Origin: Candidatus Eiseniibacteriota bacterium | GTDB taxonomy: Bacteria; Orphanbacterota; Orphanbacteria; Orphanbacterales; Orphanbacteraceae | Assembly (NCBI GenBank): GCA_029262235.1 | Contig: JAJCZU010000003.1 | Coordinates: 186,001-250,000, forward strand | Length of the DNA: 64,000 bases | Direction of reading: 5' to 3' | Shown here: piece after piece, positions 26,105 through 32,607 of the stretch | Layout of the letters: the number at the start of each line of letters is the position of its first letter | Numbering within the stretch: position 1 is the stretch's first letter | The notes under the pieces: model-generated | Database searches by the model: none | The model's input: only the letters and a program-made list of their open reading frames with translations | What the model was told of the DNA's origin: nothing | Translations under genes and position numbers: made by a program

Positions 26105-27384
26105 GGGCCTCCCTCCGCGGGAGACATGTCCTGCGTGCGGAGGGGCATGCCGTCGACCGGCGCCGAAAGATCGCTCGAAACGATCTTCGCCCCCTCGCGA
26201 ATGCCGTTGCGGACCAGGTAGCGGTCGCGTTCGGGAAACGCGATTTCGACCTCGTGGATCTCGAGTTCGTCGTTGTCATTCATGATCCAGACGAACCGGC
26301 CGTCGCGCAGCAGGCTTCGATCGATCGCCGTCACGTTCGCGATCTCCCGTCCTTCGATCTCGACCCGTACGTACTCTCGCAGCAACATCCGGGGCTGCCC
26401 CGCGTTCTCGGGCTTCAATGCGAGCGGATCCTCCACTTCGATCAGAACACGCGCCATGCGCCCTTCTTCTTCGAGTTCGGAAAGCACCCTGACGACACGA
26501 CCGGAGCGAAACGGGTCGGCTTCTGTCGCGCTTTCCCCGTAAATGCGCGCTCGTGATCCCTGCGCGCTGCCTGCACCATCGGCGCCGGCCGAGCCGCGCG
26601 CATTCGACGCGTCGTGCAGTTCGATCCAGGGGAGCTGGCTTACGGGGATCGAGGCTTCGATCCAGTAGCGATCGGTTCCGACGAGCGTCGCGAGGGGGGT
26701 TCCGGGCGTCACCTGCATACCGAGATTCGCATGGCGCTCGCGCACCACGGCGTTGAACGGTGTCAGCACCGCCGTGCGCGAAAGGTGCAGCCGGGCTTGA
26801 TCCGCCGCTGCTTCCGCCGAAGCCACCGTGGCGCGAACCTGTTCGAGCTGCGGTTCACGGAGTACGAGAGTCCGATCGTTTTCCGAAACCAGCTCCGGCA
26901 GCAGTTCGAACTCCCGCTGGGCCACTTCCTGACGGCCCTGCTCGAGCGCGAGGTCACCCTTCGCCCGCGCCACGTCGCTCTGCATCTGCCTGACAGCGAG
27001 CTCGAAATCCACAGGGTCGAGTTTGACGATCGTCGTCCCTTCTTTAAAAAGGCCGCCGGGAACGAAATCGTCGTGAACCGCGATGATCTGACCGCTGACG
27101 CGCGGGACGAGGTCCACTTCGCGTGCGGGGACGACGGTACCCATCGCGTGCAGCGTGACGCGTTCGTTCGTGATCGAAGCGGACACGACTTCCACCAGGC
27201 GTGCCTGACGGACCGCAGGCTTGCGCTTTGCCTGGGGCGCGGAGCGCACAAACGCGAGCCCGATGAGCAGACCGATCGCCAGAACCAGTACGGGCAGACC
27301 GGCGCGTTTCCAGAGGGGAGTCATCGGGCGTTCGACCTCGCCAGCAGTGGCGTCGGCATCTTTCCCGGAGTTGGCATCTATCAT
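26101..27384 (-). CDS. RND adaptor (membrane fusion protein)
   Basis: 427 residues. A single N-terminal transmembrane anchor (about residues 28-48, 'AGLPVLVLAIGLLIGLAFV') rather than a lipobox. Classic adaptor order follows: 'VTLHAMGTVVPAREVDLVPRVSGQIIAVHDDFVPGGLFKEGTTIVKLD' half-lipoyl, a helical hairpin (about 120-190), 'LSRTAVLTPFNAVVRERHANLGMQVTPGTPLATLV', beta-barrel and membrane-proximal domain. An Ala/Gly/Ser-rich insertion ('ASNARGSAGADGAGSAQGS') lies in the barrel domain. It links the pump to the NodT-type channel. It overlaps both neighbours by 4 bases, so the three proteins are surely co-translated. Confidence 0.9.
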   Translation of the reverse strand: MIDANSGKDADATAGEVERPMTPLWKRAGLPVLVLAIGLLIGLAFVRSAPQAKRKPAVRQARLVEVVSASITNERVTLHAMGTVVPAREVDLVPRVSGQIIAVHDDFVPGGLFKEGTTIVKLDPVDFELAVRQMQSDVARAKGDLALEQGRQEVAQREFELLPELVSENDRTLVLREPQLEQVRATVASAEAAADQARLHLSRTAVLTPFNAVVRERHANLGMQVTPGTPLATLVGTDRYWIEASIPVSQLPWIELHDASNARGSAGADGAGSAQGSRARIYGESATEADPFRSGRVVRVLSELEEEGRMARVLIEVEDPLALKPENAGQPRMLLREYVRVEIEGREIANVTAIDRSLLRDGRFVWIMNDNDELEIHEVEIAFPERDRYLVRNGIREGAKIVSSDLSAPVDGMPLRTQDMSPAEGGP

Positions 27385-28853
27385 TGCAGGCGGTCTCCCG
27401 GTGAGGGTCTGAATTCGAATTCGTCAACCCAGTCACCGCCCAGTGCTCGATGCAGCTGCACGCGGAAAGCGAGCCGTTCGTACTTAGCCGTAACGAGCGA
27501 GCGCTCGGTTTCCTGCGCTTTTTCCTGCGCGTCGAGCACAGGCAGGAAGTCGATGATCCCCTTGCGATAGCGGCTGAGCGATTCGGCATACGTCAGATTG
27601 GCGTTCTCGAGCTGCCGTTCGACCTCGCGAATGCGTTCCGACTGGCTCTGCTCCTGGATCAGGGCGCCTTCCACTTCCTGTACGGCCTGGAGAACGAGCC
27701 CGTGATAGGCGGCCAGCTGCTCCTCGACGGCCCCGCGCGTCCGGGCAACTTCGGCTTTGCGCGCACCGCCCTCGAACAGGGGGGCCACGAGATTCCCGCT
27801 GAGCTGCGTGATCGTGCCTTCGAGCAGGTCGGCGATTGTCCCGGCCCGCAGGCCGCCCGAAGCGGAGAGACGGATCGACGGCAGTCGATCGGCGCGGGCC
27901 GCACTCACGTTCCAGTCGGCCGACTGCAGCCGGTAAGCGGCCGACTGCAGATCCGGGCGACGCGTGAGCAGCTCGATCGGAAGTCCCGCGTCCGGGACCG
28001 GCGGTGGTTCCGGAAGCGAGCGGGAAGTAATGCCGAGTTCGGTACGCGGCGGCTTTCCGAGAAGTACGGCGATTTCGTGAAGGAGCGTTGCCTCGCGTGC
28101 GGTTTCCGTCGGGAGCTGCGCCCGGACGGCGCTCACGGCATCCCGCTGACGCAGCACGTCAAGCGCCGTGGCCTGCGACTTCGCAAAGCGCAGTTCCGTC
28201 AGCTCGAGCAAACGCTCGTTCGCGTCCAGTTGCTGATGCAGCAGGTCGAGTCGCTGGCGCTGCGCGAGGAGCGCGAGCCAGCGCAGCGTGACTTCGGCGG
28301 AAATCGTAATCGCCGTAGCCTGAAGATCTTCTCGTGCCGCGGAGCGCTCGGCGCGGCCGGACTCGTGCAGCGCGCGCGTACGCCCCCAGAGATCGAGTTC
28401 GAAACTGCTGGCGAGCCCCGCGCCGTAGCTTTTCGTTTCGACCGTCGCGAACGATCCGTCCGTGCCCGGGCGCCGCTGCTCGGTGCGTGAACCGTCCGCT
28501 TCCAGGCTCAGGTCCGGCCACCGCGCGGCGCCCGACTGCACCGCACGCGCGCGGGCCTGCGTCAGGCGGGCGTAGGCCTCCGCGATGCTCAGATTGTCGG
28601 AGAGCGACGTCGAAACGAGCCTGTTCAACTCGGGTGACGCGAAGCGTTCCCACCAGGGGCCGTATGCGGGTGTGCTCTCGACGCTGTCACGACGCGAGTC
28701 GACAGCCGTCATCGAGAACTCGTCCGGTACATAGGGAGATTCGGAGAAGTCCCTGTCCGGAGCCCTGAACACGGCGCAGCCAGGGAGCAGAAGTGTTGCA
28801 ATCAGCAGGCTGGCGTTGCGACGAGAAAAGCCCCGGGAGTGAGATGCGATCAC
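27381..28853 (-). CDS. NodT-family outer-membrane efflux lipoprotein
   Basis: 490 residues, GTG start. The signal ends in lipobox LLPGC, and the mature protein is an outer-membrane factor of the NodT/OprM type: 'YGPWWERFASPELNRLVSTSLSDNLSIAEAYARLTQARA', 'LAVAR'-like coiled coils and the second-repeat motif 'PDLQSAAYRLQSADWNVSAARADRLPSIRLSASGGL'. It forms the trimeric exit duct and is the first gene of the operon that continues with adaptor and pump. An imperfect TTGTC-ATGCA-GACAA dyad lies upstream at 28885-28899. Confidence 0.9.
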   Translation of the reverse strand: MIASHSRGFSRRNASLLIATLLLPGCAVFRAPDRDFSESPYVPDEFSMTAVDSRRDSVESTPAYGPWWERFASPELNRLVSTSLSDNLSIAEAYARLTQARARAVQSGAARWPDLSLEADGSRTEQRRPGTDGSFATVETKSYGAGLASSFELDLWGRTRALHESGRAERSAAREDLQATAITISAEVTLRWLALLAQRQRLDLLHQQLDANERLLELTELRFAKSQATALDVLRQRDAVSAVRAQLPTETAREATLLHEIAVLLGKPPRTELGITSRSLPEPPPVPDAGLPIELLTRRPDLQSAAYRLQSADWNVSAARADRLPSIRLSASGGLRAGTIADLLEGTITQLSGNLVAPLFEGGARKAEVARTRGAVEEQLAAYHGLVLQAVQEVEGALIQEQSQSERIREVERQLENANLTYAESLSRYRKGIIDFLPVLDAQEKAQETERSLVTAKYERLAFRVQLHRALGGDWVDEFEFRPSPGDRLQ

Positions 28854-28884
28854 AAAGGCCCTGATTCTGAGAAGCGTTGTTTCG

Positions 28885-28899
28885 TTGTCATGCAGACAA
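28885..28899. promoter_or_regulatory. Dyad upstream of the NodT-adaptor-RND operon
   Basis: Inverted repeat TTGTC-ATGCA-GACAA, 32 bases before the GTG start of the outer-membrane factor gene, inside the only gap between this operon and queA. The size and place suit a TetR- or MarR-type operator. No cognate regulator is encoded next door. Short arms make chance possible. Confidence 0.3.
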
Positions 28900-28970
28900 G
28901 CTTATGTCCGCCCTTCCCCGGCGGTCAACGGGGGAGGGCAACTTTTGCCTCGTCTTTACATACCGCCGGC

Positions 28971-30023
28971 TTACATGCCTGCCGCCCTGTCGCTCCGTTC
29001 GATCAGCAGCGAGTCACCGAATTCGTGCCCCCGGTAGCCTCGCCGGCTTGCGACCTCGTGAATGCAATGAAGCACCGGATCGTCGGCGAACGCGCGCAGC
29101 AGTTCGAAATGACTCTCGCCCGGCTCGTGCATGCCGGTCAGTACGACGTCCACGACGCGAATGGGGGTTTCCGGCCCGATGCGCATGCGCGCCACGCCGC
29201 GCCCGGCGACCACTGTGCCGTTCTCCTGCGATGCCGATTCGAGCGCGCGCAGTACGGTCGTTCCCATCGCAACCACGCGCCGCTTATTCGTGTGCGCGCG
29301 CGCGATCGCGTCTGCTGTAGCCTGCGGAATCACGTACGGTTCGTCGAAAGGGAGCTCCGCGTCGAGCGCCGGATCGCCCGTCGACGAGATGCCCGCGGCG
29401 TGCGTTACGGAGACGATCTCGACGCCGCGCGATTTCCACGCGCTCATCGTGCGCCAGTCGATCGCGAACCCGGCCGACGGCGCTTCAAACGCGATCGGCA
29501 TGGCCGCCACGCTCGTCCAGACGTCCCAGAGCGCAAGGTCGTCAGGCATGTGCGCGTACTGAATCGGACGGCCATGTCGCGCAAGACCCGCATAGAGTGC
29601 GCCGAGGCTCGTGCGAAATCGGATCGGCAGAAGACGGGCGTGATCGAGCCTGCGTTCGACGACCGCTTCGAGCGAACCGAACACGAGATGGTCGCCCGGC
29701 AGGATCGGAGGCGGGGCCGCCCGCTCTTCGGTCACCGTGCGGTGGTCGCCCGCGCCGAAAGCAACTGCGAGGAATCGCGGCTCGCCCCCGGCATCGAGCA
29801 TGTCCGACAGCCAGCCCGCGAGACGGACTTCGATCATCGCGCCGCTCTCTGCATGAATGCCCGCGAGGCTGGCGGGCAGCGTTCCGGCGTCGTTCACGAC
29901 AACGACATCGCCCGGCGCAAACAGGCGTGCGAGCGAGCGCCGCCGGAAATGGCGCAGCGATCCCCCGGCATCGACTTTCATGAGCTTGCCCCAGCGCCGC
30001 TCGGGGCTGTTCGCCGCGATCAT
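28971..30023 (-). CDS. queA: S-adenosylmethionine:tRNA ribosyltransferase-isomerase (QueA)
   Basis: 350 residues. Family motifs: 'PGDVVVVNDAGTLPASLAG', 'GRPIQYAHMPDDLALWDVWTSVA', 'PSAGFAID' (cf. canonical PTAGLHF), 'GVEIVSVTHAAGISSTGD', 'FDEPYVIPQATADAI', 'AHTNKRRVVAMGTTVLRALES' and 'TGMHEPGESHFELLRAFA'. QueA transfers the ribosyl moiety of SAM to preQ1-modified tRNA to make epoxyqueuosine. Several motifs are altered (PSAGFAID for PTAGLHF), so this is a divergent member and the substrate may differ. The start overlaps the SDR stop by 4 bases; both lie behind a SoxR-type promoter. Confidence 0.85.
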   Translation of the reverse strand: MIAANSPERRWGKLMKVDAGGSLRHFRRRSLARLFAPGDVVVVNDAGTLPASLAGIHAESGAMIEVRLAGWLSDMLDAGGEPRFLAVAFGAGDHRTVTEERAAPPPILPGDHLVFGSLEAVVERRLDHARLLPIRFRTSLGALYAGLARHGRPIQYAHMPDDLALWDVWTSVAAMPIAFEAPSAGFAIDWRTMSAWKSRGVEIVSVTHAAGISSTGDPALDAELPFDEPYVIPQATADAIARAHTNKRRVVAMGTTVLRALESASQENGTVVAGRGVARMRIGPETPIRVVDVVLTGMHEPGESHFELLRAFADDPVLHCIHEVASRRGYRGHEFGDSLLIERSDRAAGM

Positions 30024-30784
30024 GACCGCACATCGCCGGCGGCGGTTGTGCTGCCGGGCGCGCCCGCGTCCGTTTCCGGATTCGCCGCCAGTTTCGTCAG
30101 CGTTCCTTCGATCAGTTGCGTCGCCGAGTCTTCCGGGCGCTTCAGTTCGTTCGGATCGGCGTCCGGAATCGCGGCGAAGTGCATCGGCGTATTCATGTCG
30201 CCCGGGTCGAACGACACGAACTGCACGCCGGCGTCACGCGCTTCTTCGTTCCAGATCGCGGTCATGTGCCCCAGCGCCGCTTTGCTCGCGCCGTACGCGC
30301 CCCACGTGGGGTAGGCGCTGACCGCCGCGTCGCTCGCGATGTTCACGACGAGCGAGCCGCCTCGATTGCGTGCGGACGAGGCCAGCGCCCCGAACAGCGC
30401 CTTCGTTAGGCGGAACGGCCCGACCAGATTCACGGCCAGCGCGTGCTGCAGATCTTCGCAGTCCGTGTCGGCGAGAGGGCGGAGCGGGCGCGGCCCGAGC
30501 GTCGACGCATTATTAATGAGAGCGTCGAGCCCGCCGAGCTGCCCCGTGATCTGCATGGCGATTCCGTAGATCTCGTCCTTGCCCCCGACATCGCCCGTGA
30601 TGCCGTGTGCGCCTGTCTCTGACGCGACGCGCGTAACCGCGTCCGCTGACCGGGCCACGAATGCCACCCGGGCTCCCCGCGCCGTCAGCTGTCGCACGAG
30701 CGCCAGTCCGAGTCCCGAAGTTCCCCCTGTGATCGCGACGCGAAGGCCCGCGAGATCTCTGTTCTGTTTCGCTCTGCTCTGCAT
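30020..30784 (-). CDS. Short-chain dehydrogenase/reductase
   Basis: 254 residues with RBS AAAGGAG before ATG 30784. Rossmann signature TGGTSGLG (residues 19-26), 'DALINNAS', catalytic Ser in 'NIASDAAVS' and YGASK. A classical SDR using NAD(P)H; the substrate is unknown. The promoter upstream has the geometry of SoxR-controlled genes, and soxR is divergently encoded. An oxidative or redox-cycling-compound response (for example reduction of a carbonyl or quinone) is therefore a reasonable inference. It is coupled to queA. Confidence 0.88.
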   Translation of the reverse strand: MQSRAKQNRDLAGLRVAITGGTSGLGLALVRQLTARGARVAFVARSADAVTRVASETGAHGITGDVGGKDEIYGIAMQITGQLGGLDALINNASTLGPRPLRPLADTDCEDLQHALAVNLVGPFRLTKALFGALASSARNRGGSLVVNIASDAAVSAYPTWGAYGASKAALGHMTAIWNEEARDAGVQFVSFDPGDMNTPMHFAAIPDADPNELKRPEDSATQLIEGTLTKLAANPETDAGAPGSTTAAGDVRS

Positions 30785-30817
30785 GTCGAATTCTCCTTTC
30801 GTCTGGTGTCTGTAGTA

Positions 30818-30848
30818 AGCCTACAAGTTCAAGTGAACTTGAAGTCAA
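30818..30848 (-). promoter_or_regulatory. SoxR-type promoter and SoxR box
   Basis: On the minus strand, -35 TTGACT (30848-30843) and -10 TAGGCT (30823-30818) are separated by 19 bases. That is the over-long spacer typical of MerR/SoxR-activated promoters. The spacer holds an 18-bp dyad, CAAGTTCA-AG-TGAACTTG (30824-30841), close to the E. coli SoxR box (CAAGTTAACTTG core). It drives the SDR-queA pair; soxR starts 34 bases beyond on the other strand. Confidence 0.85.
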
Positions 30849-30874
30849 CAGCCGAAAGTGATACTTTTTGAGAC

Positions 30875-31306
30875 ATGGAATTCATACTGACGATCAGCGA
30901 GGTTTCGAAGCGGGCGGGGGTGGCCTCATCGGCCCTTCGGTTCTACGAGGAAAAGGGCCTGATTGTGTCCGAACGGGCCGGATCCGGGCACAGGCGGTAC
31001 CATCGGTCGGTTCTGCGACGGATCGCGTTCATCGTGTTCGCACAGAAAATCGGTCTGTCGCTGGAAGAAATCGCGGGCGAGCTCGCGAAGCTGCCCGAGA
31101 ATCGCACTCCGACGAAGAAAGACTGGTCACGACTCTCGAGCCGGTGGGTCCGGCGGGTCGAGGAGCGCATCGCCGAACTGGAGCGCCTGAAGGACAGCCT
31201 GACAGGGTGCATCGGCTGCGGCTGTCTTTCCCTGCAGCGATGCACCCTGGCGAACCCCGGCGATCGTTCCGGGCGCAAGGGGCCGGGGCCGCGCTTCTGG
31301 CTTTAA
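30875..31306 (+). CDS. soxR: SoxR redox-sensing MerR-family activator
   Basis: 143 residues. N-terminal MerR winged helix 'LTISEVSKRAGVASSALRFYEEKGLI' and 'HRRYHRSVLRRIAFI', dimerisation helix (about 80-110), then the [2Fe-2S] motif C-x2-C-x-C-x5-C (Cys112, 115, 117, 123) that defines SoxR. It activates target genes when the cluster is oxidised by redox-cycling compounds or superoxide. A SoxR box sits in the divergent promoter region. There is no RBS; a TACTTT box ends 7 bases before the ATG, so the mRNA is likely leaderless. The 3' end overlaps a truncated SRPBCC gene on the other strand by 4 bases. No soxS is present, as is normal outside enterics. Confidence 0.92.
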   Translation: MEFILTISEVSKRAGVASSALRFYEEKGLIVSERAGSGHRRYHRSVLRRIAFIVFAQKIGLSLEEIAGELAKLPENRTPTKKDWSRLSSRWVRRVEERIAELERLKDSLTGCIGCGCLSLQRCTLANPGDRSGRKGPGPRFWL

Positions 31307-31443
31307 ACCCCGACCGTGCCGATCTCGGGTTTTGCTTCGACCAGTTCCGTCCACCAGTGCGCGAGGCCATCCTGTTCGGCGATCGCTCGGAACACTTTGT
31401 CAGGCGTTGCGCGAATCTCGACGCGATGTTTGATTGCTGTCAT
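31303..31443 (-). pseudogene. Truncated SRPBCC/AHSA1-type protein
   Basis: 46 residues, 'MTAIKHRVEIRATPDKVFRA...GLAHWWTEL', with good RBS AAGGAG just upstream. This is the first third of a START/SRPBCC (AHSA1) domain, normally 140-160 residues; it stops after 'PEIGTVGV' where a full protein continues with a long beta sheet. The missing part would lie under the 3' end of soxR, so the gene looks truncated by the join to soxR. Whether the short peptide is made is unknown. Its control region is elaborate: an upstream palindrome and a stem next to the RBS. Confidence 0.65.
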
Positions 31444-31459
31444 GGCTGGGATCTCCTTG

Positions 31460-31492
31460 CCGAGGGGCGCGCAATTTCCGCCCGCCCCTCGG
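31460..31492 (-). promoter_or_regulatory. Stem-loop in the 5' leader of the truncated SRPBCC gene
   Basis: Perfect 10-bp inverted repeat CCGAGGGGCG / CGCCCCTCGG around a 13-base loop. Its edge is immediately upstream of the RBS (31453-31458). In the transcript it could control ribosome access or terminate transcription. Confidence 0.5.
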
Positions 31493-31525
31493 TGTTCGTG
31501 TGTGTTGTTTCGCAAGAATTCTCGT

Positions 31526-31549
31526 TAGTAAGTAAATGTTTACTTACTA
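31526..31549. promoter_or_regulatory. 24-bp palindrome, probable repressor operator
   Basis: Perfect dyad with 11-base arms TAGTAAGTAAA and TTTACTTACTA around TG, AT-rich in a GC-rich region. Such sites are typical of TetR-family operators. It lies upstream of the truncated SRPBCC gene (minus strand); no tetR gene is next to it. Confidence 0.6.
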
Positions 31550-31626
31550 TATCTATTTTTTTGAAGACGATGGTGCCGACCAGCCGGTCGCCGACCCGCC
31601 AGTCGCCCCCCGCCGCCGCCGAACCT

Positions 31627-32061
31627 TCACTTCTGTTTCGCGCCGGCCCAGTCGCGAAGGGCTTCGACGATGCCCGTCCAGCCCTTCTCATGATTTTCGC
31701 GCTCTTTCTCGCTCGGAAGCCCGGTGTGCGCGAGTGTCAGCTCCGTCTTGTTCGCGCCGGCTTCTTTGAACGTGAGCGTCACCACGCTGCTCTTGCCCGC
31801 GTACTCCGAGACCCACGTGAACGCGAGCACATCGTACTTGTCGATCGTCCTGTACTCGCCGCGATGCTCGATGAGTTGCTCGCCGTACTGCATGACGATC
31901 AGGAATCTGCCGCCGACCCGCGCGTCGACTTCCGCTTTCGGGATCGTGATCGTCGGCCCCGGCCGCACGAACTCCTTCAGCGCGTCGGGGGAGAGCCATG
32001 CTTCGAAAAGCTCCTCGCGGGGAGCGGAAATCGTCCGGGTGATCGTGAGGTCGGTCGTCAT
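31627..32061 (-). CDS. SRPBCC/AHSA1 domain protein
   Basis: 144 residues, full-length START-like domain: 'LTITRTISAPREELFEAWLSPDALKEFVRPGP', 'VGGRFLIVMQYGEQLIEHRGEYRTIDKYDVLAFTWVSEY', 'VVTLTFKEAGANKTELTLAHTGLPSEKERENHEKGWTGIVEALRDW'. Members bind hydrophobic ligands, and many of those paired with ArsR regulators have no known activity. The start overlaps the ArsR stop by 4 bases, so the two are co-translated. Function unassigned. Confidence 0.85.
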   Translation of the reverse strand: MTTDLTITRTISAPREELFEAWLSPDALKEFVRPGPTITIPKAEVDARVGGRFLIVMQYGEQLIEHRGEYRTIDKYDVLAFTWVSEYAGKSSVVTLTFKEAGANKTELTLAHTGLPSEKERENHEKGWTGIVEALRDWAGAKQK

Positions 32062-32483
32062 TTCTTCTTTCCTTTCTTTCGTGCTGTGGTTCTGGCTGCT
32101 GTTTCTGGCTGCTGCTTACGTGTTCCCTGCCTGCCGGGAAGGCGGGTTGCGTTCTTCTTCATGTGTGATTCGAGCGCGTCGAGACGCGTCATCCAGAACG
32201 TGTGATGCGATTCGAGAAAGTGAAGCGGCCCGGCGAGCGCGCCTCCGTTCACGCGAAGCCAGTGTTCGCGCCCCTCGATCCTGCGATCGACCAGCCCCGC
32301 CGCCTCGAGAACTTTCACGTGCTTCGAAACCCCGTTCAGGCTCATCTCGAAGACGGCGGCGATGTCGCCGATCTTGAGTTCGCCCGCCTCGCGCAGAATC
32401 GCCAGGATGTGGCGGCGCGACGGGTCCGCAAGTGCGTGAAAGGCCGCTGTCAGGGCGTCTTCGCTGGTTCGATAGTCAACCAT
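32058..32483 (-). CDS. ArsR-family repressor paired with SRPBCC
   Basis: 141 residues from ATG 32483; a longer frame to 32639 would cross the promoter. Winged helix 'FHALADPSRRHILAILREAGELKIGDIAAVFEMSLNGVSKHVKVLEAAGLVDRRIEGREHWLRVN' is SdpR/ArsR-like, with no metal-binding Cys pair, so it is probably not a metalloregulator. A basic C-terminal tail ('TARKKGKKK') is present. A perfect promoter and a palindrome coincide with its start codon, so it very likely represses itself and the SRPBCC gene. The mRNA should be leaderless. Confidence 0.85.
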   Translation of the reverse strand: MVDYRTSEDALTAAFHALADPSRRHILAILREAGELKIGDIAAVFEMSLNGVSKHVKVLEAAGLVDRRIEGREHWLRVNGGALAGPLHFLESHHTFWMTRLDALESHMKKNATRLPGRQGTRKQQPETAARTTARKKGKKK

Positions 32484-32519
32484 ATGGTTGAATATAATCG
32501 ATTGACGGGCGGACGTCAA
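32477..32519 (-). promoter_or_regulatory. ArsR promoter with operator overlapping the start codon
   Basis: Minus strand -35 TTGACG (32519-32514), 17-base spacer, -10 TATATT (32496-32491), then the palindrome CAACCAT-ATGGTTG (32490-32477) that contains the ATG. The -10 is 7 bases from the ATG, putting +1 at the start codon itself: a leaderless, self-repressed gene. Confidence 0.7.
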
Positions 32520-32530
32520 CCCCGAAAGGG

Positions 32531-32562
32531 GGTGGGCCCGCCCGGTCGAGGACGAGCCCACC
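32531..32562 (-). terminator. Hairpin between the RND operon end and the ArsR promoter
   Basis: Stem GGTGGGC / GCCCACC within a GC-rich stretch just past the CzcA stop (minus strand). No T tract follows, so if it acts as a terminator it would need Rho. Confidence 0.4.
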
Positions 32563-32607
32563 GGGGAATCAACCGTTGCAGAAGCGTTTGCGTGCGAGCT
32601 TGACGAA

